From assembly GCF_004362215.1 (NCBI RefSeq), contig NZ_SNWR01000001.1, positions 620,001 through 684,000 on the forward strand: a stretch of DNA of 64,000 nucleotides, read 5' to 3'. The notes beneath the pieces were generated by a model. It was not told where the DNA came from. It did no database searches and saw only the letters and a program-made list of their open reading frames with translations. Position 1 is the stretch's first letter. Each line of letters opens with the position of its first letter. Of this stretch, positions 1 through 10,065 are shown piece by piece. Both the position numbers and the translations under genes were made by a program. This DNA is from Paractinoplanes brasiliensis (GTDB lineage: Bacteria; Actinomycetota; Actinomycetes; Mycobacteriales; Micromonosporaceae).

Positions 1-2
1 AC

Positions 3-62
3 CGCCACACGCCCGAGCTGCTTGCCGGGGTCAAGCTCGCCGGGGTCAAGCAGGTCGGCTGA
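3..62 (+). CDS. C-terminal end of a gene entering from the left edge
   Basis: An open frame runs from the window edge to a TGA at 60-62 and ends ...AGVKLAGVKQVG. Only about 19 codons are visible, so the product cannot be named. The frame has the GC-rich third positions typical of neighbouring genes, which is the only support. Confidence 0.35.
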   Translation, partial: RHTPELLAGVKLAGVKQVG

Positions 63-375
63 TCACCGGCGTGAGCGTCCGGGGCGAAGGCGAGGGCGGT
101 GAGCGTCGACTGCTATCCGATCGACCGGCCCGCATCATCAACCCTGGCAGTCGGCCGCCACTACACCCGAGGGCTTCTGACGAAGCCCTCGGGCAGCATC
201 ATCACAGCAACAACGCAGAGGCGATACACCGGCTCCGCCACCCGTTCACGGTGGACAGCCCGCTACAAGCGCTCCCTGGACCGCCTGGCGACCACTTCGA
301 GACACGGGGAGGGGGCCTCACGACCGTGTTCACCTGTCGCTCGGCCGGCAGGGAGACGGTGACCCCGGCGACACG
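63..375. other. Intergenic region, no gene recognised
   Basis: About 310 bases between the left-edge gene and the MMPL exporter end. Short overlapping frames exist (71-382 and 99-362) but have no recognisable domain or convincing ribosome binding site. I see no strong hairpin. Confidence 0.5.
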
Positions 376-2604
376 TCAGTGAGACCGGGTGTCGAGCAGG
401 TCATTGCCCTCGGGCTGGTGCTGGAGCAAAGGAGGAGCCCCGGCCCCGTGCGCCGCCATGTCCTGGTTCCCTTCGACGCTGAACTGCGGCAGGGTGCGGT
501 CCAGCCACGTGGGCAGCCACCAGTTCGCCCGGCCGAACAGGTGCATCAGTGCTGGGACCAGAACGGTCCGGATCAGGAACGCGTCGATGGCGACGGCGGC
601 GGCCAGGCCGATACCGAACTCAGCGATCACCCGTTCGCCGCCCAGGACGAACGCGCCGAAGACGAAGACCATGATGAGCGAGGCGGCGATGATGACCCGT
701 CCGGTCTCGCTCTGGCCGATCCTGACCGCCCGTGCGTTGTCACGGGTGCAGGCCCACTCCTCGTGCATGCGGCTGACGAGGAATACCTGGTAGTCCATCG
801 AGAGGCCGAACAGGATCGCCAACATGATCGCCGGGACGAACGACTCGACCGGTCCGGCGCCGCCGAGGTTCAGCAGGTTCGATCCCCAGCCCCATTGGAA
901 GATCACGACGATCACCCCGAAGGAGGCGGCCGCGGCGAGGACGTTCATCACCGCCGCGGTCAGCGGAACGAGAATGCTACGGAAGGCGAGCATCAGCAAC
1001 AGGAAGCCCAGGACGATGACCACGCCGAGGAAGAGTGGCAGTTTGTCCGTGAGCACCTTGGCGAAGTCCTGGAAGATCGCGGTGGCGCCGCCGACATGGA
1101 CCTGCAGGGAGGTGTTCTTCTCCGCCGCGGGAACGACGTCGTCACGCAGCCGGTTGATCAGATCGGTGGTCTCCTTGTCCTGGGGTGCGGAGGTCGGCAC
1201 CACCATGGCGATGGCCACCGTGGCACCCGGTTCGGAGGGGAAGGCGGAGACGGCCGCGACGCCGTCGAGGGTCTTGACGGTTTCCAGCAGCTGGTCCAGT
1301 GCGCGGCCGTCGGCGGGAGAGTTGAGTTCAGCGACCAGTTGAAGCGGTCCGTTGAAGCCTGGCCCGAAGCCGTCGGCGAGCAGGTCGTACGCCTCGCGAG
1401 TGGTCGTACCGGACTTGTCGTTGCCGGCGTCGGCGGCCCCCAGCCGGATCGAGAAGGTCGGGATGGACAGCAGGGCGATGACGATCAGCGCCGCCGCACC
1501 CAGCAGGGTCCTGCGTTTCTGTACCAGGCCTGCCCACCGCACCCAGAACCCGCGCGTGTTCTCCGGCAGCGCGCCGTTGGCGGCAAGGGCGCGACGTTCC
1601 TTCTTGCTCATCACCCTGGTGCCGACGAAGCCAAGCATGGCGGGCAGGAGCGTCAGCGCTGAGAGCAGCGTGAAGCTGACCGTCACGGCTGCGCCGATTC
1701 CCATGCCGGTGAGGAAGTTCAGCCGCAACACGAGCAGGCCGAGCAGGGCGATGACAACGGTCCCGCCGGCGAAGAGCACCGCCCGTCCGGACGTGGTGAT
1801 CGCCCGGACGGCAGCTTGCTCGGGTGGCAGTCCCGCGCGGAGCCCACTGCGGTAGCGGGTCACGATGAACAGCGCATAGTCGATTCCCACGCCGAGCCCG
1901 ATCAGAGTGGCCAGGGTCGGCGCAATGTCACTCAGCGTGATGGGGTGTGAGAGTAGCCCGATCGTCATGAGGCCGCCGCCGAGGCCTGCCACCGCGACCA
2001 TCAGCGGGAGGAGCATGCCGATCAGGGAGCCGAAGAACAGAGAAAGGATGATCGCGGCGGCGACGATGCCGATCAGTTCGGTACTCCCCTGCGCCGGCGC
2101 TGTCGCGTTACTGATCGCCGGACCCGCCAGCTCCACCTGCAGGCCGGACCCACGGGCCGCCTGGGCGGTCTCGATGATCTTCTCGACGTTCGCCGGCGGG
2201 AGGTCGTTGGGCAATTTGTCGAGCTGAACCTCCGCGTAGGCCGTCTTGCCGTCCGCGCTGATCTGGGCGGCGCCCTGATCCGAATACATGCTGGCTACCG
2301 AGGTCACCGACGGCAGCTTCTCGATGCCGGCGAGCATGCCGGCGACCCTTGCCTGCACGGCAGGATCGCGGACACTGCCGGTCTCGACGTGGATGACGAT
2401 CTGCTCGGTGTCGCCGGATGAGGCCGGAAGGGAGTCCTCCAGCAATTTCAGTGCCTTGGTCGACTCCATACCGGGAAGGCTGAAGTCTTCGGAGTAGCTG
2501 CTTCCGGCGGCCGCATAACCACCACCGAGGGCGGCGAGCAGCACGATCCACAAACCAACGACCTTACGCCGATGCCGGAAACACCAGCGAGCTACAGCAG
2601 ACAT
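376..2604 (-). CDS. MMPL-family RND exporter
   Basis: A 742-residue membrane transporter of the MMPL/RND type, which in actinobacteria exports lipids, siderophores or drugs using the proton gradient. An N-terminal helix (about 13-33) is followed by an extracytoplasmic loop, a block of helices from about 175 to 335 containing LGVGIDYALF, a second loop, and a second block from about 520 to 705 containing FGLSMDYQVFLVSR. The GxxxDY motifs are the family signature. The repeated halves and length match full-size MMPL proteins. It starts ATG with a basic cytoplasmic leader. The substrate cannot be read from sequence, and no partner gene is adjacent. Confidence 0.93.
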   Translation of the reverse strand: MSAVARWCFRHRRKVVGLWIVLLAALGGGYAAAGSSYSEDFSLPGMESTKALKLLEDSLPASSGDTEQIVIHVETGSVRDPAVQARVAGMLAGIEKLPSVTSVASMYSDQGAAQISADGKTAYAEVQLDKLPNDLPPANVEKIIETAQAARGSGLQVELAGPAISNATAPAQGSTELIGIVAAAIILSLFFGSLIGMLLPLMVAVAGLGGGLMTIGLLSHPITLSDIAPTLATLIGLGVGIDYALFIVTRYRSGLRAGLPPEQAAVRAITTSGRAVLFAGGTVVIALLGLLVLRLNFLTGMGIGAAVTVSFTLLSALTLLPAMLGFVGTRVMSKKERRALAANGALPENTRGFWVRWAGLVQKRRTLLGAAALIVIALLSIPTFSIRLGAADAGNDKSGTTTREAYDLLADGFGPGFNGPLQLVAELNSPADGRALDQLLETVKTLDGVAAVSAFPSEPGATVAIAMVVPTSAPQDKETTDLINRLRDDVVPAAEKNTSLQVHVGGATAIFQDFAKVLTDKLPLFLGVVIVLGFLLLMLAFRSILVPLTAAVMNVLAAAASFGVIVVIFQWGWGSNLLNLGGAGPVESFVPAIMLAILFGLSMDYQVFLVSRMHEEWACTRDNARAVRIGQSETGRVIIAASLIMVFVFGAFVLGGERVIAEFGIGLAAAVAIDAFLIRTVLVPALMHLFGRANWWLPTWLDRTLPQFSVEGNQDMAAHGAGAPPLLQHQPEGNDLLDTRSH

Positions 2605-2845
2605 GGGAACTCCAACATTGACTCAGGCCGTAGTGACGATTCCATTGGTGATACGCACGGGGATCCCCGCGGGGGGTGAGGGTGCCGGCCCTCGCGTGAC
2701 CCGGCCGTTCTGGTCATAGGTGGCGCAACCAGCAGCGGGGTCCAGGCGAAGGCAAAGACGATGTCGGCGCCGCCGGCCCGGTGATCGTCGAGTGCTCAGC
2801 GCTCAGCGACACCAGAGGCCCGAGCGGTGAGCTCTCAGCGGAGCA

Positions 2846-4069
2846 TCACTGCGGAGGGGCGCTGACCATGATGCCGAGACACATCTCGTCAGCGGTTCCC
2901 TCGGCCCACACGACGAAGCGCGGTTCTGTCTTGTTCAGCTGGGGCAGCAGTTTGCGGCGTTCGGTTTCGTACGTGCACGTCATCCGCAGGATGTCACCAG
3001 GTTTGACGGTGACCGGGTCGGGCATGGGCTGGAAGGCCTGGTTGTCGAAGTCGTAGTCCGGAACGTCGAGCAACGTCTGTGCCGTGGCGGTGCCCGGGTT
3101 GAGTTCGACCTTCATGCTTTTGCCGAGCAGATGCATGTGCGGACCCATGGCATGGATCGTCAAGGGAGTGGTAACCGGGTTGTCGCACTGCTGGACGAGC
3201 CCGGGTCTGGGAGTCTTCCCGCCGTTGCAGAGCATCCCGAGTTGGTCGATGACGTCTGTCGCGTCCGGGCCGAAACGCTTCTTGACGTCGGCCATCGCGG
3301 CTGCCCGGTCGCAGAGCGGACCCGATTCGGCCGGTGTGCACGGCAGTTCTACGGGGGCGAAAATCAACTCGGTGGACAGCGGGGTCATCGCGGCCTTGCC
3401 GTCGTTGTACCGCAACCGAATGCTCGACTGGTCCGTGCCACCGGCGGCATCGCCGACCGCGAGCAGGTTGTAGTGGATCTGCAATACGAGCAGGCCCTTG
3501 GGTGGCATCTTGTAGCCAAGATTCGGCGCGAGAAGGGTCTCGACGGTTCCCGGCGCCCACGAAGCGATCCAGGCCGCGTCGTCATCGCGTTCCGCGCCGC
3601 CGTCGAGCCCGGCATTGCCGAAGCAGGTCCAGCCTTGACCGGGTGTGTCCTGGTCGTGCTTGCGGGCGTCCGCGGCATTCTGCGGTTGGACCTGGAAGAG
3701 GATCGCATGGTGTACGAGGTCGGCGTTCTGCGGGATGACCTGGCTGCCGGTCAGGTAGGGGGTGCCCTCGAACTGTGGATCGAGGATGAAGCACCGGTAG
3801 TCGTCGGTGGCGCCTGCCGGCGGCTGTGGGGTGTACGGAGCCGAGATCGACAACGTCTTGAAGTGCTCACCCGCGCGTGCCGGAGCCGCCGGCGGCGGCG
3901 AGGCGGCGTGCCCGCCGTGTGGACCGGTCGCCGACGGCGCAGCAGCCTTTGTTTCGGCAGCGTCGTCCGAACCGGTGGAACAGGAGGCAACCGCCACGGT
4001 CATGCCGACGACGGCAACCGCCGCCCAGAAGCGACAGCCACTTGCTCTCCTGGAGTCGTTCTTCGTCAT
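2846..4069 (-). CDS. Copper type II monooxygenase-like lipoprotein
   Basis: 407 residues. The N terminus has a basic start, a hydrophobic stretch and a lipobox ending V-A-S-C at Cys30, so it should be a lipidated exported protein. Candidate copper ligands are His120-His121 (VHHAI), a later HYN motif and HxMHLLG, the pattern of peptidylglycine/dopamine beta-monooxygenase-type copper hydroxylases. Cysteine pairs are probably disulfides. The start at MTKNDSRR was chosen because it gives a clean signal peptide; the frame stays open upstream. It lies divergent to the two-component pair. The substrate is unknown. Confidence 0.72.
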   Translation of the reverse strand: MTKNDSRRASGCRFWAAVAVVGMTVAVASCSTGSDDAAETKAAAPSATGPHGGHAASPPPAAPARAGEHFKTLSISAPYTPQPPAGATDDYRCFILDPQFEGTPYLTGSQVIPQNADLVHHAILFQVQPQNAADARKHDQDTPGQGWTCFGNAGLDGGAERDDDAAWIASWAPGTVETLLAPNLGYKMPPKGLLVLQIHYNLLAVGDAAGGTDQSSIRLRYNDGKAAMTPLSTELIFAPVELPCTPAESGPLCDRAAAMADVKKRFGPDATDVIDQLGMLCNGGKTPRPGLVQQCDNPVTTPLTIHAMGPHMHLLGKSMKVELNPGTATAQTLLDVPDYDFDNQAFQPMPDPVTVKPGDILRMTCTYETERRKLLPQLNKTEPRFVVWAEGTADEMCLGIMVSAPPQ

Positions 4070-4208
4070 CACGGCGTCAACGATGTCGCTCGCCTCCCGT
4101 GATCGGCTAGCTCCTGTGGTTGGCACCTCGCTGTAGTCCTGTGGCAGTAGGAGTCGAGGCCGCACTACTGCCACGGGACGATGTGCCGGAGGGACACCCG
4201 CACCTAGC

Positions 4209-5411
4209 ATGGCGACCATGACGCAGGATCGACGGTGGACCCGGGTCCGGGAAGCCATCCGGCTGCATCAGCTGCTCGGCGACGCTGCCTTGGCACTGGG
4301 GCTCGTGGTTTTCTCGATCGGCATGCTGCTGATCGATCGCGACACCGGTCGCCCCCACCAGCTGACCACCTCCGACATCGTCGCTCTCGCTTTCGCCGTA
4401 CTCGCGGTCATCGCCAGGAGTCGGTTCACCATCACCGCGCTGATCGCCTCCGTGGTAGCGACAAATCTGTTCCTCGCCGTGGATCACCAGTATCAGCCGA
4501 CGGTGACTGCTGCCCTTTCTCTCTTGGTATACACCTACGCGACGCGCACCGACCGGCGTAGCGCCTGGTTCCTCACCGCCGGCATCGCAGTGATCCTGAC
4601 TGTCTGTGGGCTTCTCTGGACGGCGGCCGTCGGAGACAGTGTCGGGGTCCTCGCCTGGATCGGGATGGGAACCGCGATCGGCGACGCCACGCGCACCCAG
4701 CGCGCGTACATCGAGGCTGTCGAGGAACGGGCCCGCCGCGCGGAGCAGTCCCAGGACGACAAGGCCCGGCTACGGGTCGCACAGGAACGGGTACGGATCG
4801 CCCGCGATCTGCACGATGCGGTCGCCCATCACATCGCGGTCGTCAAAGTGCAGGCCACTGGGGCGAAGCACGTTCTGTCCCAGCGCCCGGACGCGGCAGC
4901 CACGGCGCTGGACAACATCAGCCGCGCCTCCGACGCGGTGCTCAAGGAGATGGCCGCCGTGATCGGGCTGCTGCGCACCGCATCTGATGTGACCACGGGC
5001 TCCGCGGACACCGATCCGGGCAGTGGCCTCGCGCGGCTCCCCGTGTTGATCGACTACCTGTCCTCCGTCGGCCTACGGGTCGAACACCGGCAGGTCGGAG
5101 ATGCCCGTGAGCTGCCACCTCTGACCGACTTGGCCGCTTACCAGATCGCCCGTGAGGCACTGACCAACGCCAACAAGTACGGGGACGGCACCGCCCGTCT
5201 GACCGTCACCTACGCCGCGGATCTGCTGGCCGTGGAGATCACCAACCGGATCGGCGATCACCCCGGCCGTCGTGGCGCCGGATACGGCATCGTCGGTATG
5301 CGAGAACGGGCCACCGCGAACGGCGGCACAGTCAAGGCGGGTCGATCCGGTCGGCAAGGCTTCGCCGTGCGCTTCGAGCTGCCCCTTACGGCTCAGAGTG
5401 CGGCGAAATGA
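4209..5411 (+). CDS. NarL-type sensor histidine kinase
   Basis: A 400-residue membrane sensor with four or five predicted helices between about 25 and 155, then a HisKA_3 dimerisation domain with RIARDLHDAVAHH (His202 the likely phosphate acceptor), and a C-terminal ATPase domain with an N-box (REALTNANKYG) and G-box (GAGYGIVGMRER). The alternative start at 4218 would remove three residues. Its stop overlaps the regulator start by four bases (ATGA), so the two are co-translated. The signal is not identifiable. Confidence 0.92.
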   Translation: MATMTQDRRWTRVREAIRLHQLLGDAALALGLVVFSIGMLLIDRDTGRPHQLTTSDIVALAFAVLAVIARSRFTITALIASVVATNLFLAVDHQYQPTVTAALSLLVYTYATRTDRRSAWFLTAGIAVILTVCGLLWTAAVGDSVGVLAWIGMGTAIGDATRTQRAYIEAVEERARRAEQSQDDKARLRVAQERVRIARDLHDAVAHHIAVVKVQATGAKHVLSQRPDAAATALDNISRASDAVLKEMAAVIGLLRTASDVTTGSADTDPGSGLARLPVLIDYLSSVGLRVEHRQVGDARELPPLTDLAAYQIAREALTNANKYGDGTARLTVTYAADLLAVEITNRIGDHPGRRGAGYGIVGMRERATANGGTVKAGRSGRQGFAVRFELPLTAQSAAK

Positions 5412-6133
5412 CGATCAGACTCGTGCTCGCCGACGACCAGGCGCTGATACGTGCCGGGTTCCGGCTGTTCGTCGACCCCGAGCCCGACATTGAGATCGTG
5501 GGCGAGGCCTGCAACGGACGCGAAGCCGTCGATCTGGCACGCTCCCAGCAGGCGGACGTAGTCCTCATGGACCTGCGGATGCCGGAGATGGACGGCATCG
5601 AGGCCACCCGGTTGATCGCAGCGACCGACGATCTGTCCGCCGTACGGGTGCTGGTGCTCACCACATTCGAATGCGACGACAACGTCCTGCTCGCGCTGCG
5701 CGCCGGCGCCAGCGGCTTTCTCGGCAAACACGTCGAACCGGCCGACCTGGTGCGTGCGATCCGTGTGGTCGCCGCAGGGGAAGCATTGCTCTCACCGGCC
5801 GCAACCAAGGACCTCATCAGCCATTTCCTCCACCAGCCGGTAGCACTGGCCCTGCCGGCCGCGCCTACCCTGGAAGTGCTCACGCACCGGGAACGCGAGG
5901 TGCTCACGCTGATCGCCTACGGCCTGTCCAACGCCGAGATAGCGGAACGGCTGCATCTCTCCCCACTCACAGTGAAGTCACACATCAACCGGGCCATGCC
6001 CAAACTCGGCACTCGCGACCGGGCCCAGCTCGTGGTCATCGCCTACCAAAGCGGCCTGGTACGACCTGTTCCGCCGGAGCCCTCTGATGATCGAGGCGCC
6101 GGGCTCGAAACCCCAGGAACCGGTCCTTCTTGA
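5408..6133 (+). CDS. NarL/FixJ-family response regulator
   Basis: 241 residues: a receiver domain with acidic pocket Asp9-Asp10, phospho-acceptor Asp55 (VVLMDLRMPEMDG) and conserved Lys107, then a LuxR helix-turn-helix (LTHREREVLTLIAYGLSNAEIAERL). A roughly 20-residue tail after the HTH is disordered. It is paired with the upstream kinase by a 4-base overlap. The divergent copper-monooxygenase-like gene is a reasonable target, by position only. Confidence 0.93.
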   Translation: MTIRLVLADDQALIRAGFRLFVDPEPDIEIVGEACNGREAVDLARSQQADVVLMDLRMPEMDGIEATRLIAATDDLSAVRVLVLTTFECDDNVLLALRAGASGFLGKHVEPADLVRAIRVVAAGEALLSPAATKDLISHFLHQPVALALPAAPTLEVLTHREREVLTLIAYGLSNAEIAERLHLSPLTVKSHINRAMPKLGTRDRAQLVVIAYQSGLVRPVPPEPSDDRGAGLETPGTGPS

Positions 6134-6136
6134 TCT

Positions 6137-6174
6137 GTCTCTGCGAGACATACAGCGATCGACATCGGGATCGC
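6137..6174. terminator. Convergent-gene hairpins
   Basis: Two small inverted repeats sit between the response regulator and the convergent aldo/keto reductase: GTCTC-tgc-GAGAC (6137-6149) and GCGATC-8-GATCGC (6155-6174), the latter followed by TTTCG. They plausibly act as a bidirectional terminator. Confidence 0.45.
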
Positions 6175-6218
6175 TTTCGCCTGCGAGGCCTCCTGACGGG
6201 CCACCCCGGTTGCTGCGA

Positions 6219-7073
6219 TCAGGTGAGCTTCATGCCGTTGACGGCGTCGACGGTGTCGGCGTCGCGGTTGTCGTAGGCCGGTCCGGTCTTGCCGTCGAGG
6301 GTGGCGATACGGGCCATGTCGGCGTCGGTGAGCTCGAAGTCGAAGACGGCGAGGTTCTCGCGGACGCGCTGCGGCTTGGTGGACTTCACGACCGCCGGCA
6401 CTTGGCGTTGCATCAGCCAGCGGAGCGCGATCTGAGCCGTGGATTTGTCGTGCGCGCGGGCCAGTTCGGTGAGCACCGGGTCCTGCAGCAGGTGGTGCTG
6501 CCCTTGCGCCAGCGGACCCCAGGCTTGGATCTGCACGGTGCGCTTGCGCATGGCATGCTCGTCGGCGGTGCGCTGGTGGTACGGGTGCGTCTCGACCTGG
6601 TCGACGGCCGGGACGATCTCGTTGTGCGCGATGAGGTCGGTGAGCCGGTCGGGGTGAAAGTTGGAGACGCCGATGGCGCGTACCGAGCCCTCGTGACAGG
6701 CGGCTTCCAGCGCGCGCCAGGTGCCGTAGTAGTCGCCGTAGGGCGCGTGGATCAGGCACAGGTCGAGCTGGTCGAGGCCGAGCTTGCGCAGCGACGTTTC
6801 GAGCGCGCGCTTGGCGGGTTCGTCGCCGGCGTCCTGGATCCAGAGCTTGGTCGTGATGAACAACTCGTCGCGCGGGATGCCACTGGCGGCGATCGCGCGC
6901 CCGACGGCTTCTTCGTTCTGGTAGGCCGCCGCGGTGTCGATCGAGCGATAGCCGGCCTCAAAGGCTTCGAGGACGGCGCGCTCGGTGTCCGCCGGCGGAA
7001 TCTGGAAGACGCCGAAGCCGAGCGGAGGCATCTCGACGCCGTTGTTCAGGGTGATGGTGGGGACATGACTCAT
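6219..7073 (-). CDS. Aldo/keto reductase
   Basis: 284 residues, the usual length for the NADPH-dependent AKR5-like family. The catalytic tetrad is complete: Asp46, Tyr51 (IDTAAAYQNE), Lys76 (TTKLW) and His109 (LIHAP). GVSNF and the C-terminal nucleotide-binding KSTKPQRVREN are present. It should reduce small aldehydes or ketones. The XRE regulator upstream reads the same way, 114 bases away, and is a candidate controller. Confidence 0.93.
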   Translation of the reverse strand: MSHVPTITLNNGVEMPPLGFGVFQIPPADTERAVLEAFEAGYRSIDTAAAYQNEEAVGRAIAASGIPRDELFITTKLWIQDAGDEPAKRALETSLRKLGLDQLDLCLIHAPYGDYYGTWRALEAACHEGSVRAIGVSNFHPDRLTDLIAHNEIVPAVDQVETHPYHQRTADEHAMRKRTVQIQAWGPLAQGQHHLLQDPVLTELARAHDKSTAQIALRWLMQRQVPAVVKSTKPQRVRENLAVFDFELTDADMARIATLDGKTGPAYDNRDADTVDAVNGMKLT

Positions 7074-7187
7074 GATCGTGTTCCTCGTGATCTGTCGTGG
7101 TCGTTCCTGCCCTTCCAGGAAAGCCCCGGATGCGGCTCGGGTGAGAGCCCCTGACCTGGCAGGTACCGGCAGGGCCCCCAGCGCCGG

Positions 7188-8066
7188 TCAGCTCTCGGCC
7201 AGGGACCCGTCCGCCGTGCCGCTGGTGGTCGCGGCCCAGCCGGCCAGCAACGTCAGAGCATCAGCGGCGGCGCTGCCCGGCTCAGCGTTGTAGACCGACA
7301 GCTGCAGGCCGCTGTCGTCCGGTAGGGGCAGTGCTTCGAAGTCGAGGGTGAGCTCGCCGACGACCGGGTGCCGGAAGCGTTTGCTGCCGTCGCGGAAGGC
7401 GTACACGTCGTGTGAGCCCCACAGCACCCGGAACGTGTCGCTACGGGTCGACAACTCACCGATCACGTTCGACAGCCGGCGGTCGTACGGGTTCTTGGCC
7501 GCCTCGGCCCGGAAATGCCCGACGGTGCTCCGGGCGATGCGGTCGTAGTCGACGAAGAAGTTCCGGGCCGCCGGGTTCAGGAATATGAACCGGGCCATAT
7601 TCCCTTGGCAAGCGGGATCGGCGTACAAGTCGGTCAACAGGACGCGGCCGAGCGAGTTGGTAACCAGCACATCAAAGCGATTGTTGTGCACGTACGCCGG
7701 CATGCCGGGCATGCCCTCGATCATCCGGGCCACCGACGGCCGCACCGCCGGCGCCGCAGCACGCTTACTCACCCGAGATGACCGGGTAGCCGCCGTCCGC
7801 GCCAGATGATGCAGGTGGGCCTGTTCGACCTCGTCCAGTTGCAGCGCCCGGGCCAGCGCGTCCAACACGCTCTCGGAGACACCGCCCAAGTTGCCACGCT
7901 CCAGCCGGGTGTAATACTCGGCGCTCACCCCAGCCAGCTGAGCGACCTCGCTGCGCCGCAGGCCCGGCACCCGCCGCTCGCCGTACGACTGCACGCCCGC
8001 CTGCTCCGGCGTGATCCTGTCCCGGCGCGACTTGAGGAAAGCGCTGACGTCCGCCCGGTTGTCCAT
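7188..8066 (-). CDS. XRE regulator with MmyB-like ligand domain
   Basis: 292 residues. An N-terminal helix-turn-helix (VPGLRRSEVAQLAGVSAEYYTRLERG, about 33-60) is followed by a C-terminal MmyB-like domain with a VTNSLGRVL region and FRHPVVGELTLDFEAL. This family is typically placed beside oxidoreductase genes, as here beside the aldo/keto reductase. The start MDNRADVSAFL at 8066 matches the family N terminus; an in-frame extension upstream looks non-coding. Confidence 0.88.
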   Translation of the reverse strand: MDNRADVSAFLKSRRDRITPEQAGVQSYGERRVPGLRRSEVAQLAGVSAEYYTRLERGNLGGVSESVLDALARALQLDEVEQAHLHHLARTAATRSSRVSKRAAAPAVRPSVARMIEGMPGMPAYVHNNRFDVLVTNSLGRVLLTDLYADPACQGNMARFIFLNPAARNFFVDYDRIARSTVGHFRAEAAKNPYDRRLSNVIGELSTRSDTFRVLWGSHDVYAFRDGSKRFRHPVVGELTLDFEALPLPDDSGLQLSVYNAEPGSAAADALTLLAGWAATTSGTADGSLAES

Positions 8067-8343
8067 AATCCCAGCGTAGGCACCGCCCCCACCATCTGAG
8101 GGTCCCTGCCGGTACCCCCCACGACACGGGTCGGGAAAGCAAGATGAGAGCAGGTCCACCGACCGGGTCGAGGTGTCGAAAGCACGGCTACCCCTTCGAG
8201 GCGGCCGCCTGCACCCGTCCACGGAGCCGGGCCCCGATCTCAGCCTCGACCAGACCTTGGCCGCCCGGCACCCGTGCCGTCCCGCCTGCCTGCCCGGGAG
8301 CTGGCTGGTGGGACGGCACGATGCACAGCTGGTGACGGTTTCC

Positions 8344-9129
8344 TTACGCTCCCGCGCCGCCGTCGACCGGGACGATGGCGCCGTTCACCATGGAGGCGCG
8401 GTCGCTGAGCAGCCACGCAGCGACCTCGGCGACTTCCCGAGGTTCAGCCATGCGTCCCATCGGCGAGCTGGCGTTGATCTGGTCCTTGATGCCGGGCGTC
8501 GCAGCCTCCCATTCCTCGATCATCTCGGTCGCGGTGCCGCCGGGAGTGATGCCGTTCACCCGGATACCGTGCGGCGCCCAGTTCACTGCCGCGGTCTCGG
8601 TCAGGCTGTTCAAGGCCCGCTTCATGGCCCCGTACGCCGGAAGCGCCGGATTGGCCCGCCGGCTACCGATGCTCGAGGTGTTCACCATCGCGCCCCCGCC
8701 GTGCTTGCGCATCAGCGCCGCCTCGGCCGTCATCGCGGTCCAGTGCCCCCGGAAGTTGATCGCGTACTGCTCGTCGATGTCCTCGTCACTGGTGGCGTCG
8801 ACCGGTCCGGGCTGCCGCTGCCCGACCGCGCCGTTGTTGAACGCTCCGTCGAGCCGCCCGTGCAGTTCCTCTACTCGGGCCACCGCTGCCCGCACACTCG
8901 CCCGGTCACCCAGATCCATCGGTACGGCGTCCGCGACCCCGCCGTCGGTGCGGATCTCCTTGACGAGCCGGCCGAGTGCGTCGGTGCTGCGCGCGGCCAG
9001 CACCACCCTGGCCCCCTCCCGGGCGAAGAGCCGGCCGGCTGCAGCCCCGATGCCGCGGCTGGCGCCGGTGATGAGAACGATCTTGCCGGCAAGCAGGCCG
9101 AGGGGTGCGAATTCGCTGTCGTATGTCAT
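8344..9129 (-). CDS. Short-chain dehydrogenase/reductase
   Basis: 261 residues with the classical SDR fold: cofactor motif TGASRGIG (about 21-28), an FNNGA version of the structural NNAG, catalytic Ser in NTSSIGS and the Y-x-x-x-K motif YGAMK. The C terminus ends VPVDGG as in FabG-like enzymes. It is divergent from an XRE/MmyB regulator 88 bases away, a frequent regulator-target arrangement. The substrate is unknown. Confidence 0.9.
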   Translation of the reverse strand: MTYDSEFAPLGLLAGKIVLITGASRGIGAAAGRLFAREGARVVLAARSTDALGRLVKEIRTDGGVADAVPMDLGDRASVRAAVARVEELHGRLDGAFNNGAVGQRQPGPVDATSDEDIDEQYAINFRGHWTAMTAEAALMRKHGGGAMVNTSSIGSRRANPALPAYGAMKRALNSLTETAAVNWAPHGIRVNGITPGGTATEMIEEWEAATPGIKDQINASSPMGRMAEPREVAEVAAWLLSDRASMVNGAIVPVDGGAGA

Positions 9130-9216
9130 GCCGACAACGCTCGGCCCTGCGCCGGTCCGGATTCAGGTACAACAAGTACCACGATCCGCCGACCGGGACC
9201 GGGCAGACTGGGGGTC

Positions 9217-10065
9217 ATGGACAAAGACGAGCTCGCGGCGTTCCTGCGCACCCGCCGCGAACGCCTGTGCCCGCAGGACGTGGGCCTGCCCGCCGGACCC
9301 CGGCGCCGCACCCCCGGCCTGCGCCGCGAGGAGGTGGCCGTCCTCGCCCATATCTCCACCGAGTACTACGTGCGCCTCGAGCAGGCCCGCGCCCCGCGCC
9401 CCTCCGCCGAGGTCCTGGCCGGGATCGCCGGCGCCCTGCGCCTCACCGAGGCCGAGAACGACCACCTGCACGTCCTGGCCGGCACCGCCCCGACCCGCAC
9501 CGGCCTGCACCGCCGCGACGTCCGTCCCAGCATCCTGGCCCTGCTGGAGCGGCTTCCGCAGACCGCCGGCTTCGTGATGTCCGCGGCGTTCGAGGTCCTG
9601 GCCTGGAACGACCTCGCGGCCGCCCTGATGGAGGACTTCGCCGAGGTGGCCCCGGAGGACCGCAACCTGGCCCGCCGTGCCTTCCTCGGCCCGGTCCGGG
9701 GCGACACGGCGGTCTACGGCATCTCCGACGCCGGGGACTTCAAACAGCACGCGGTCATGCAGCTCCGCGTCGCCCGCACCCGCTACCCGTCCGACCCAGC
9801 GGTGACCGGCCTGATCGACGACCTCCTGGCAGGCAGCCCCGAGTTCACCCGGCTCTGGGAACGCCACGACGTCCAGGCCCCGGCCATGCTGACAAAGACG
9901 TTCCAGCACCGCGTGGTGGGGACTGTCACCGTCGACTGCGACTCCCTGGTCCTCACCGACCGCGACCAGCATCTGATCCTCTACAGCGCCGCCCGCGGCT
10001 CCTCCTCAGCCGAGGCGCTGGCCCTGCTGAACGTCATCGGCACCGAGACCCTCAACGCGGGCTGA
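9217..10065 (+). CDS. XRE regulator with MmyB-like ligand domain
   Basis: 282 residues, paralogous to the protein at 7188-8066: HTH TPGLRREEVAVLAHISTEYYVRLEQ, then a MmyB-type domain ending FQHRVVGTVTVDCDSLVLTDRDQHLILY. The start MDKDELAAFLRTRR is the family-typical N terminus. Divergent from the SDR, so probably its repressor. Two copies in 3 kb, each next to an oxidoreductase, suggest parallel regulator-enzyme pairs. Confidence 0.88.
   Translation: MDKDELAAFLRTRRERLCPQDVGLPAGPRRRTPGLRREEVAVLAHISTEYYVRLEQARAPRPSAEVLAGIAGALRLTEAENDHLHVLAGTAPTRTGLHRRDVRPSILALLERLPQTAGFVMSAAFEVLAWNDLAAALMEDFAEVAPEDRNLARRAFLGPVRGDTAVYGISDAGDFKQHAVMQLRVARTRYPSDPAVTGLIDDLLAGSPEFTRLWERHDVQAPAMLTKTFQHRVVGTVTVDCDSLVLTDRDQHLILYSAARGSSSAEALALLNVIGTETLNAG

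Noticed and set aside
71..382. Small rightward frames near the left edge
   Set aside because: No domain, atypical composition and no ribosome site.
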